Source: Strobilurus pachycystidiatus (Eukaryota; Basidiomycota; Agaricomycetes; Agaricales; Physalacriaceae). Taken from it: 64,000 nt of DNA. The stretch is taken from NCBI GenBank assembly GCA_019915135.1, contig JAHLMK010000022.1, positions 372,001 to 436,000 on the forward strand. Direction: 5' to 3'. The translations under genes were made by a program, and so were the position numbers. The notes under the pieces were generated by a model. The model was not told the origin of the DNA, searched no databases, and saw only the letters and a list, made by a program, of their open reading frames with translations. Of the stretch, positions 43,660 to 53,396 are shown piece after piece (within the stretch, counting starts at the first letter, position 1; each line of letters opens with the position of its first letter).

Positions 43660-44468
43660 CTTCATCAACCGTGAACTTAAACGTAGCCATAAATCCATAG
43701 TGGTTGCTGACCCGGCCCATTTCGCACTGTAAGTTCTCGTCAAACCTCTCCGGCTCAGTCACCTGTAGCTGCCGACGCCTTCCAAGGGGAGGGAAGAACA
43801 ATATCTTGTCAGTTCGCGCCGGTACCGCTCGCCGACCACCTTGATAGCCCCAACATCTCGCGCCGCGTCAACCAAATCCTCGCTCGCAAAGAAGTGATGC
43901 TCGTCCTCATACCCCGATGGCCCAGTCTCGGTGTCGGCCACTATATCAACAGGGATCGTTCCGACCACGATCCCACCGCTTTTCGCCTCCTTCGTCAACA
44001 ACTTCGCACACTCCCGAAGCTGTATTCGACTATAAGGCATGGGCTTGGGGGAGTCATTGACAATTGCGCTGCCAACCATCTTGATGCTCCCCAGCAACGC
44101 AGTGCGCTATTGCTCGGAGAACCGTATTCAATGACGCCGGAGCTGCGAACATACACGGAGCGCTCGACGAGCGTGACGTTGCCGTGCATCTACATGCTAC
44201 GAGATTCGGACTGAACAATGGGATCCAGATTAAAGTGTTTCTGGACCCATTCATGCTTGCGGGCCGCGTGGCGCAGCGCACGCTCGTGAACATCCTGCAA
44301 CATAATGACGCACGGTCCTGGAGAGTCTGTGGTGGACGGGCAGTCGAAGAAGACTTTTTGGAGGTGATCTAATGCGGCATCGGCGAGCTCTAGAAGGTAA
44401 GCGGCCTCCAAAGACTCTGCCAAAGAGAGATTCCAAGATATGATTCGTAGGGAAGTGGGGAGTTTCAT
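43660..44468 (-). pseudogene. Endonuclease/exonuclease/phosphatase (TDP2-like) gene with lost catalytic residues
   Basis: Minus strand: MKLPTSLRIISWNLSLAE, CVIMLQDVHERALR, HEWVQKHFNLD, then TVTLVERSV..., RIQLRECAKLLTKEAKSGGIVVGTIPVD, DLVDAARD and a C-terminal MGRVSNHYGFMATF. The layout matches fungal EEP-fold phosphodiesterases. Signature residues are damaged: the LQE Glu is Asp (LQDVH), the GDMN motif reads GTIP, and the SDH motif reads SNH. A TAG follows SESRSM near 44190 and the frame shifts by one near 44095. Loss of three metal/catalytic positions plus frame breaks argues for a dead gene rather than a pseudoenzyme. Confidence 0.75.
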
Positions 44469-45815
44469 GAGGCGCGACGGTTTACTGATGTGTTTCCGAT
44501 CATCGCATTGGCTCTTCTCCGAGCTGTCGTGGTTGGGTCGATGACGGTAACTTACAGCTTCAGAAAATGCCTAACCGAACGTTTATTGGGATCGAGGTTT
44601 TCTTCATAACCGTCGTCGGTCGTAAATGCGGGTAGTTTGGCGATGCTGGGATCTAGATGTGATGGGAAGAAAGGCCAATGCATGGGAACGGCATCTCGAG
44701 GAATGTCAGCTGCAGTGAGAAGCACGCAAAGACGAGATACCTACAACTACAGCGCGTGAACGTAAGGACGATACCGGGCGGATTCTCGTATACCGATGAT
44801 AAAGCTAGAGCATCGAGCCGACCAGGCCAAATAGTGCGGTAGGATGTGGACGGAAAGTGCGAAAGGGTACTGATTGAGCTGGACAGGATTTATGACCGGA
44901 GGAAGCCCGGCATGGTAATGAACGATGCTTTTGTGTTGACCTGGTCTTAACGCGCGCATAAGTCACAGAGATCGCAGCTAGAGCGGAAGCGGGCAAGCAA
45001 AGGGAACAACCTTTGACGGCTGGGGCCCGGTAGCAATTTTTGGTGTGGAATGGATCGGGGATGTCAAGCGCAGCGACCATATCCAGGATTTCAGAGGCGG
45101 TAGCCTTGCAATGTATATGAGTGGAAGTGGTAGCGGGTAGGGCTCTTTGACATACCGAAAGCGCCACACACACTCCCTGGTTGTAAGAGAGAATAGATAT
45201 GTGGTGATACGCACGCCTCCGCCCACCCGTCACGCGCGCACGCCTCACCTTGTTCACGGCTCCGCAGCACCTAGTACTGGTTGGCCACCGCGCCGTCTCT
45301 TCCAACCCAGCTGCATTCGATGTCGTTGTGTATGGCGGGTGGCTCGGTCGTCCGACGGCTGGGAGCCGATGTTGCGTCAGTCAAGCATCGTTGCCAACAA
45401 GCTGGGCACACCGTACACTTGTTCGCCCCACTCCACGCCGATCCGTCGTTGCGTCAACGTTTGCCTGAGTTCTGTCGTCAGAGTATGTCGCCAGAGTATG
45501 ATGTCCAGGGGTCGCTGCAGTTGTTGTGTACGTCTCGAGGGCCGTCCTCGTCCGCGTCGCGCTGTAGTCGATGCGTACCGTCCTCGCATTTGCAACGTCG
45601 TATGACCGTAGTTTAGTCTGAGTTGCTTGAATCACAGTTGCAGTCTCCGTCGGTGGGCTTGTCATCCTGGTAACTTGATCGTTCGGGCGATCGAGGTCGG
45701 AAGCAAATTATGCCAAAGTGCCGGCCCGGCGGACAAGGAGCAGACCCACCATACGCTCATGATAGTGATCAAGGAAGAGGTTGCCTACAAATTGTACTAC
45801 GAAAACAAACTTGTT
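44469..45815. other. No supported gene
   Basis: Overlapping ORFs on both strands (longest 166 codons, minus, 44805-45305; 152 codons, plus, 45147-45605). Fragments such as IVHYHAGLPPVINPVQLNQYPFAL look like former coding sequence but no family is assignable. Confidence 0.45.
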
Positions 45816-47873
45816 CTACTCTCTTTCCACAGTCTCACGAGCCCCATATCCTGTTAATTTCCCCCAACCCGGCTTCTTGTCCTTCAATTGATGGTATGAT
45901 TGGCTCGGGATATAACTGACATGGCCAATTCGTCCCGGAGTCAGCCCCATTTGCAGCATGTGCTCTCGAGTCTTCTGGGAAGGCGGCTTTTTCACTGTCC
46001 ATGGAGTGACGCGATGAAAAAGAGAGTGTGTGAGAGCGATAATTACGTGGCCGGGATAGTACGCTAGGCGACTCTCCAGCTCCAGAATGTCCATTGCGCC
46101 GCCTTCGAAGTGACCTTCACTGAAAGTGACAGTGGGGCCCCAGTCATTATCATCGCAGTGCGGTATGCACTGAAGCTTGTAGATAATGACGCGAGTTAGG
46201 AAAGGGCCAGGATCAAATCTGTACCACCTCCCAGCTGCATGAGCACGTTTCGCTTGCTTGTGCTCTTCCGGGAATTCTTTCGCGTAGATGAGGTCGAGAA
46301 TCCTATTGACGGCCTCGGAGGCCTCGAGCCATACTTCATAAGCGTTGCGAGTTGACGCCAGCCGTGTCAAGGAGCCGGACGGTGTCATTCTCTGAGCAAC
46401 ACCAGATGAGGGCTGGGACGCCAGAATGAAAAATAGCCCACCTCGTGTGGATGTCCAACTTGAGTCCAACAGGTTGCGACGTGAAGGGTTCCTCGCATTT
46501 CGCCTTGGTCAGGACCTGTGCCGTCTACGCCTTGATGTCGAAAATAGTGGCTCTCTTGTTTGTCCATGTCAAGAAGCCCGTGACGGCGATCCTCCTTGGT
46601 GTTCTTGTCTAAGGTTGAATCAGCTACAAAGGCTTGAGTAGCAACCCAGTGGTCTCGAAGAAGCTGAGCCTGGTGTATAACGTCAGTTCTTTGAGGGAAG
46701 ACATTGTGGCTAAGAATATAGATACCGGTATACCATGGTCATATATTTGTTCGCCCTTCTCTTTCAATGCCATCAACTCTGATTCTCTGGGTTGCTCCGA
46801 AAGACTGAGCCGGCGTGATAGAGAATGAGGATATTGCACCCCATAGTAGGCGAGAAGTTTGTGCCCGTCCTTGGAGAAGTAGCGTGATGAGAACGGATTG
46901 GATTCGACGTGCTGGAGGCGCGCATCGAACTCGGCTTCCTGTCGCTTGATGAAGTCAGCCTTTTGCTGCACGTTTTTTTTAGGAATGGCGGTGTACTGGC
47001 GCCATGCAAGTCTGTGTTCGTCCAGGGTTTTGTTTGTTGCAAACTCCAAGATGGTGTCATCTATAAAGGCCAGTTTTTTCGAGAAGCGTTTGACCATATT
47101 ATCGGCCAACTTCTGCGAAGACCGGGCGTGGTGTGGAGGGGGAGGGAGGACATTGGGATGAGCAGTTTTCAGAAGTTTTAGTCGCTGTTAGAACGTTATA
47201 ATGGCCGTTGTATAATTAGTTGAGCTAACAGACTCGCCTTGGCGTCAAATGGGGCCGTCGGTGAGAAGTCGAATACGAGCGGTGACTTCTTGGGCTGATC
47301 CGTCCGTTTGCGTTTCCTATTTGGCCTGACTTGTTTTTCGGTCTAGAATGAGTATGCACCAGACGTTGCAGCTGCCAGATAAACGTACCACCAGCTGTAG
47401 TCTCGAGCGGTGACTTCTTGGGCTCCTCCGTCCGTTTGCGTTTTCTATTTGGCCTGACTTGTTTTTCGGTCTAGAATGAGTATGCACCAGACGTTGCAGC
47501 TGCCAGATAAACGTACCACCAGCTGTAGTCTCGGTGTCCAGGTCGGCGCCAGTCTTGTGTCTCGTTGACCGCCGAGGCTTGAGGGATGTTGCTTGTTTCT
47601 GGTTCGCCTCAGGCTGTGATTTTTCTGTCTAGAATGAGTATGCATCAGACGTTGCAGCTGCTAAATAAGCGTACCGCCGGCTAGAGTCTCTGCGTCCAGG
47701 TCGGCGCCGGTCTCAGCCTCCGGGTCGGCACCAGTCTCAGCCTCCAGGTCGGCGCCAGTCTTGTTACTTGTTGACCGGCGAGGCTTGGCGAAGGTTGCTT
47801 GTTTCTGGCTCGTCATGAAAGAACTGCGCGTTATGGAAGAAAGAGTTTCACGAGCGCTTGCTGCACCCGTCAA
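45816..47873 (-). CDS. 2OG-Fe(II) dioxygenase-like protein (possibly TET/JBP-related), 568 aa, seven exons
   Basis: Minus-strand exons 47873-47675, 47624-47517, 47457-47389, 47329-47238, 47184-46734, 46653-46442 and 46391-45816 give 1,707 nt in one frame. Introns are 50, 59, 59, 53, 80 and 50 bp; the fourth (47237-47185) begins GC. The N-terminal part is low-complexity and basic, built by exon duplication: three TGAD-x-x-AE repeats, then repeated RPNRKRKRT..PKKSPL units that look like nuclear localisation signals. The middle (KSPLVFDFSPTAPFDAK to FVADSTLDK) resembles the leader of basidiomycete TET/JBP-like proteins. The C-terminal domain has HQGVDGTGPDQGEMRGTLHV, PHCDDNDWG (HxD, His455/Asp457), GHFEGGAMDILEL, YYPGHVI and LFHRVTPW (His503), a double-stranded beta-helix iron-site pattern. 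Placement in TET/JBP is tentative. An ATG at 47816 is an alternative start. Confidence 0.7.
47276..47690 (-). repeat. Tandem exon-intron duplication, 128-bp units plus an older partial copy
   Basis: Units 47276-47403 and 47404-47531 are nearly identical (a few substitutions) with a 128-bp period = 69-nt exon + 59-nt intron. A diverged partial copy of the intron part is at 47622-47690. In all three the intron carries GCAGCTGCAACGTCTG and GCATACTCATTCTAG (complement in + coordinates). Confidence 0.95.
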
Positions 47874-47992
47874 CGCTCAGATGCGTCGCGTCAAGCGTCA
47901 AGCAAGACAACCACTAGATCGTTAGAATGAAACGGAAAAACAGATGGTGGAAGAGGGTGGTCCTTAAGTTTGGGTTGGACCAGTAGAGGAGG

Positions 47993-48053
47993 GCGCGTAA
48001 TTTATTTGCTCAATTATTATGTAAGAAGGCGCGCGCGTAATTTATTTGCTCAA
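47993..48053. repeat. 22-bp direct repeat
   Basis: GCGCGTAATTTATTTGCTCAAT occurs at about 47993-48014 and 48032-48053, separated by 17 bp. Confidence 0.85.
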
Positions 48054-48059
48054 TAATTC

Positions 48060-49255
48060 GGTAGTCCATATTTGGACTCCGCTGTTCCTCTTCGCCCGCC
48101 ACATCGCCTGCCATCCCGCCCCATCCGCGCGTTGCTCCTGCCTGTTTACCACCAAGTCGTGCCTCGATGTGTTGTATCTGCTCTTAGTTCTTTTGGAGCT
48201 GGATTGAAGCTGGTGCTGGCTAGAATTACGAGGTGCCTTGAGCCACGCATTTCCTGACTGCCCTTTGCCTCGAGGATCCAAGTCTGCACTGGCATACTCG
48301 TCCCGCCGTCTTGTCAATCTCGCCTTGTGAACACAGTCCGGAAAGGTATCTGACTGATCGGAACCAAATCCAGATCACTTTCGCTTTTGTTCTACTACCG
48401 TCATGGCCTTCCACTACCATGGAGGCAGAGCTCAACGACTCGACTCGCTTCATCAAAGGACTACTCCAATGGATGCTGGACAAATCAAGCGACGCGCTCA
48501 GCGACGTGCACAGCACAACGTAGCGCAGTACATCCGGCAATCCGTCATAGTTCAAGGTCTTCTCGGTGCGTTTTTCTCTCTTTTTGGGATGCCTCACACC
48601 GACTGTCTATTAGGTCCCGTCGAGGAGAGCCTGCCAGGTATGTCCAGCCAGTGCATCAATCTTCTTATCTTGAGACGCAACCAGAAATCGTCTCCGATGA
48701 AGTCTTCTCATGGCTCCGTGCCACTGGCCGTAAGGAGCTGTCGGAAGCCTTTTCAGCAGCTAGTGTGACCACCGAGTACGCTTTACGAGTACTGGGCTGT
48801 TGTGTGTAGTTCTACTTTCTCTTGGCTTGCTTTATTGAAATGAACGGCAGCTTTCTTACTCAATGGCATACATTCTGCTCAAATGCTCGGTGTGATGGAA
48901 GCTTTGGGGTTGGAACCTGATACGCAAGAGGCGAGTTCGTTTTTTGATGATTTGGCGGCAGTAGCTCTTGCTTGAAGCACGCAGTGGAGAGGAATGAAAC
49001 AGGCTCAATTGGTGGGAACATAGGACGATGCTTCTTGTCTTTGCAATATGTAGAAATATCTAATCGTTTTGAGTCTACACAAAATTAATGCAAGGCCGAT
49101 AGAACGCGTCTGACAATCGTACGGTAGGTGCCGTACCTCGTACTCAGGGGAAGAGTGCTTGCAACTGAACTGAGCGTGAAGAACTCATGCTCGGCAACCT
49201 CGCAATCTAGTCGTTGTAGTACACATAACTCCATGAGCTGGGATAGCACACAAAT
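48060..49255. other. No firmly supported gene
   Basis: Plus-strand ORFs of 121-140 codons at 48387-48809 overlap in different frames, with possible small exons (MEAELNDSTRFIKGLLQWMLD at 48420; GIHSAQMLGVMEALGLEPDTQEASSFFDDLAAVALA ending at 48975). They could be a small spliced gene, but I cannot connect them or name a family. Confidence 0.35.
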
Positions 49256-49259
49256 AGCA

Positions 49260-50035
49260 CCAAATCAGACACACCTGGAACCCACTCCGCACAATCCTCT
49301 CATCACGGCGGCAAAGTCTGACCACCTCAGTCACACGCTCGCTGTGCGACCAAATTTTGACTGCGCCAATCCACTTTACCAAGGCCAAGGCGATTGACTT
49401 CCCCGAGTCGGCCACCCGCGCTGTTAACTTCGGTCCTGGTGGTCTCCGTGGTATCGGTTTCTCACCGCTCGCACCAAAAGGCGATGCCGGGCTGTACAAC
49501 TCGACTTCTGTCAAGAACGAGGCTTGGTGGGGCAAGGAGTATGCTATGACGCATCGTGTCCGATCAATGGCTGACAACTTATCTTCGCTCTGCCGGTATC
49601 CGTCATGTTACCTTCAAGCCTGGATCTGTCGACGGCATCCGCCACACCAGCTCTCCCATCAAGGATCTGATTGTCGCTGCTGCAGTTATCGGCGAGTAGC
49701 AGTGGGGAGACACCTACACCCAGCCCGTTCTGAGCTCGGTAAGCCCATCCACAGGGTCGCTACGCGCGCCGTCAAACTGTGGAAGGAGTTCGACTCGACG
49801 ATCTTTGGCCTGGCCAAGAAGAAGGGCCAGGCGTGGTTAGACGTGACGAGGCCATTGCGAATATTGCTCGTGTTCTGAGCGACATGACCTACGAAGAGGT
49901 TGCTCTTCGCCTCGTCCGCCTCATGTTCGTTCCCTATCAGAGGCTATGGGCCGATCCTCCTTGAGGAACCTGACTGGTGACTGGTTGCGACGCGTTGAAG
50001 AGCGCCTTCTCCGAGGAGACCAAGCAGGTTGATAC
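49260..50035 (+). pseudogene. FAS1: Fatty acid synthase beta-subunit fragment, heavily decayed
   Basis: Plus-strand blocks: SLCDQILTAPIHF.KA.AIDFPESATRAVNFGPGGLRGIG, SVKNEAWWGKEYA, IRHVTFKPGSVDGIRHT, IKDLIVAAAVIGE, QWGDTYTQPV, RSELGKPIHRVATRAVKLWKEFDSTIFGL, DMTYEEVALRLVRLMFVPYQRLWADPSLRNLTGDWLRRVEER. I recognise these from the region between the acetyltransferase and enoyl reductase/dehydratase domains of fungal FAS beta. The blocks need at least four frame changes, one TAG interrupts IGE-QWGD, and several hundred residues (including the MVAGMTP and GGRAGGHH segments) are deleted. No introns are visible. Confidence 0.8.
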
Positions 50036-51219
50036 TGGCCGGTGCTGTAATTGAATGCGCTGGAGGGAGAACGTCCAGGATACGCCTGGGCGGAGTTCAA
50101 AGCACTGGAAGGAGGTCTCTGGGGATGTCCGTGTTGATAGTGAGCAATAAAACCTGAAGTGGAAGAGCAGTGTTGTCTGACAAGACGACGGATATGAGAG
50201 ACTAGAGGTGCTCGAGGGTGGTAAAGGCAGAGGCGGTGGTGAGCTGAACGAAGATTGCTTAAAGGAGAACGCGCGGGAGGGGGATACGCGAAGCCGGACG
50301 TGCTCGAAGGCGGACGTGGAGCGGATGGAGTGCACTGAGACTCGATGCGCTGGATGCATATGGAGGCTTTAGGCGACCGGTTGACCGTATGGGGGAGGAA
50401 AGATTGAAGCAGTTGATTGATAGGCGGTTTGTTGTGCACCTGGGCCCAGTGAGGGAAGCGGCAGTAGCGGAGGCGAGCTCGGCGTGTACGAATTATACGT
50501 CGGATGCTGACGGCCCACAGCACGCCGGGAGGGAACAACCGAGAACGGCGGATCGTACGCGTTTGAGACCTTTGGCCGACTTAGCGGAGCACTTGGTTTC
50601 GGTACCACAGGCACACTTGGCTGTACCGGCAAGGCAGGAGCAGGCGGTGTATGGGAAGCTGCGCTATAGGCTGGCGTGGCTGGTGCGTAATTGTACGATG
50701 ATTGAGGGGCGGCAGGTGTAGGCGTATATATGTACTGGGAGGGCGTATACGCTGCGATATGGACCGGCTGCGTGGCTGGGACATAACTGGGCATCGAGGA
50801 CGTGGCATAACGATCGTATGAGTCTTTCGGGTCATATCGCTCGACGCTCTGTGCACTGTTCAAGGCTGAGGCAAAACCGAATTTTGCAGCGGAGAGGACG
50901 CCCACCTGCCGGCACCTGCTGTTCAGTCACATCAGTGCGCGGTTGATGATTCTGCTGATAGTCTGCATTGTGCGCCGTGGGGGTGTAAGAGTAAGATGTG
51001 GCCCGCTCCGTGTATGGGCGCCCGACGCTTTCGGGCCCCGCCGCTATCGAATGCGGTTCAGCATTTGGATGTGTCGAAAAAGAATGTCGAGTTGTCCCCG
51101 CTTTCCTTCGCGCCGCCGTGTTCGTGGTTTTAAGGAGCTGGCTCTCCACCCTGTGATGCAAATGGGTCCTCGGGATCGTCCGAGGTAAAGAGGGCAGCTG
51201 CAGCCTGCACGCTCGCCAT
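49970..51219 (-). pseudogene. SEC16-like Pro/Tyr-rich fragment
   Basis: On the minus strand ATG at 51219 reads MASVQAAAALFTSDDPEDPFASQGGEPAP, resembling the start of basidiomycete SEC16 (COPII coat scaffold at ER exit sites), then hits TAA at 51132-51130. Downstream a long Pro/Tyr/Ser/Ala-rich frame (YDPKDSYDRYATSS, YTPTPAAPQSSYNYAP, RPKVSNAYDPPFSVVPSRRAVG) resembles the low-complexity part of SEC16. The conserved central domain is absent. Compositional bias makes the assignment moderate at best. It overlaps the end of the FAS fragment on the opposite strand. Confidence 0.45.
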
Positions 51220-51408
51220 AGTGCCACAGCAAACGGGCACGAGTCGAGGTAGCCCCGTTCAACGGGCAACGGTGTAAGGGAGACGTTGACCGTTTTCGCC
51301 GACAAGTATTTGTCCGGCTTTGGAACGAACACGTCAACGTCATGACTTGCTCAAGTTCGTGATCAATTTCATCGTCTCTTTCCGCCCATCACAGGTCTCT
51401 TGTTAACG

Positions 51409-52080
51409 ATGGGGCGCGCTCTCCCTACGCATCTATCAACGAATGCAACGCGGTGGCTATCCGGACGAGGGGAATTTTCTCCCTCGCAACTTGAGGCAGG
51501 ACGTATCCTGCTTCGACAACAAAATATACCGGCGGACAGGCGAGACTTTGCCGCTTACATTTCTGTGACTTTCGGGCAAGACGGATTGGATGCGCTGGAT
51601 GTTGTGCAGTGCTTTTACCATGAAGCAATCCAAGGCAAAAAGGATATTGGAAGCTTCATTCACGGTTTCGACCGTTACTGGGTGGCCTGCGGATTTAGAG
51701 AGCCCGATGCAGATGTCATGGCAGTGCGTTGCCAGTCATTTCTTTACGTCGCTGTCATTAAGGCGGATACACAGGCAGCACTGTACCGCCTTGAGAGAGG
51801 CGAGTTTCGAACCGCGGATAAATACCCTTCCTCCATGTCCTATCGTGTGCACCGCTTCAACTCGAGTAAACTCTCAAAGGTCTATGAATCAGACAAGGAA
51901 TGGCAAACCGCTGCTCATGGTGCCAATGACTTTGACCTCTCCAAGTCGCGTCGACGTTTCACCAACAGTTTTGTGTTCGTATACATCCTGTTCCATTGTA
52001 ACGAGCTCATGTTCATTTTACCTTCTGTAGTCCCAAACACAGCGCTGACTGGTGCATTGCGTTTGATACTCGATCTGTGA
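51409..52080 (+). CDS. Hypothetical protein, 223 aa, single exon
   Basis: ATG 51409 to TGA 52078-52080, MGRALPTHLSTNATRWLSGRGEFSPSQLEAGRILL... with regions DRRDFAAYISVTFGQDGLDALDVVQCFYHEAIQGKKDIGSF and DRYWVACGFREPDADVMAV that look like folded helical protein. The C-terminal 50 residues are hydrophobic and may include intron-like sequence (a GTTCGT donor lies near 51976). Family not recognised. It is one of the few long clean ORFs near the edge of the decayed zone. Confidence 0.5.
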   Translation: MGRALPTHLSTNATRWLSGRGEFSPSQLEAGRILLRQQNIPADRRDFAAYISVTFGQDGLDALDVVQCFYHEAIQGKKDIGSFIHGFDRYWVACGFREPDADVMAVRCQSFLYVAVIKADTQAALYRLERGEFRTADKYPSSMSYRVHRFNSSKLSKVYESDKEWQTAAHGANDFDLSKSRRRFTNSFVFVYILFHCNELMFILPSVVPNTALTGALRLILDL

Positions 52081-53396
52081 AGCGTCGTGCCTGTTACAGA
52101 CACGCACGAGCTATCTACAGGCCAGAGGAAGGTGGCACCAGAAACGCTGAAGCTGACGTGATTGACTTGACTGATACTTGAATCAAACTAATGCCTTGCC
52201 TGTACAATCTCCACATAAAATCGAACAACATGGTACTGGGACCTCACGGTAGCAATAGCAGGCAAATAAAGCGTTCTCCAGTTCGGCACTGGCATGTGAG
52301 AGATGGAGTTGCTCTGATGCCTTTGGAGCGACGCCGTCTCATCGTCGCCAATCATTACCGACTCGTTACTCACTTATATCTAAGCTCCGGGGAGATGTTC
52401 ACGTACTGGGCGAACGCCCAAGGTCAGCTCCTTGTAACGTCCGCGCGGATCTGATGACATCTGCAGCAGCCCAGTCGTGTGAACCGATGCTTCAAGCCAG
52501 GCGGAGTCGGCACCGCCTGCTGCACTTGGTCACGCCGCCCAAAATCTTACTCCCACTCGATGATGGGCCCCCGAACGTCTTGCGAATAATGGCGCCGGCG
52601 GTCCGCAACAGACCCAAAGGTTCCCGCTTCTCAAATAAGCAGGGTTCAATCCCAGTAGCGACAAAGACGACGCGGCGAAACATGATGTTGACGCCATGAC
52701 GGAGGTGCTCGCAATCCTGCGCATCCAGAACAACGACGGTGAGTGAAAGCAGAGTTGATTGGCATACATACATGCCGAAAGTGTTGAAGGTAAACTCCAG
52801 GCCGAGGGCGCTGAGCGCTGAGCGTCGTACCAGCGGCCGCGATGTGGGAGCTGGTTTTACATCTGCGGTATACAAGCTATAACATCAGTTATTTCCTAGA
52901 AAGATGTAGATAACACCTGTACTCCGCTAATGAATACATGTGATACTCGTTGTCGTTTCCCCGAAAAGACCATCATTCGTATATTGTACCCGAAAATCCT
53001 CGTCAATAGCTGTGGTATCCCGATGGATATGCATTCATGTGTCCTTGATTGTGGTTCAAAGCGTTTATATTGCAAGAAATGTGGGCAATTCTCAATGAAT
53101 TTTCGTAAAAATGTCGAAGAAGATATACAACCGCCTTTAATTTCTCTTTTCCAGGGGACGCATAGGTCCGATTTTCTCACACGTGTTCAACAGTATACCC
53201 GACAGACGGAAACACCGACTTCGGCGGTGTGAGTTTGATTGCGGTTAGCGTTGCTGCACCGCTTGGCCTGACATGTTCTAGAGATGCATAAATCATCCGT
53301 TGGCGCCTTCTCCTTCAACGCTGAGCGGGATGTCGGCCCGACGTAACCCTTGAGACGAAGATTGATCGGCTCCGCGCGACTTGGACGCGTTCCACC
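52081..53396. other. No firmly supported gene
   Basis: ORFs at 52492-52875 (minus, 127 codons, MYTADVKPAPTSRPLV...) and 52930-53232 (plus, 100 codons with SCVLDCGSKRLYCKKCGQFSMNF, a possible Cys cluster) have no confirming context. The last 160 bp hold the 5' region of the gamma-tubulin complex gene. Confidence 0.4.

Noticed and set aside
45147..45665. Plus/minus ORFs of 94-152 codons between the EEP remnant and the dioxygenase-like gene
   Set aside because: Overlapping open frames on both strands with no motif; probably GC-rich chance ORFs or unrecognisable remnants.
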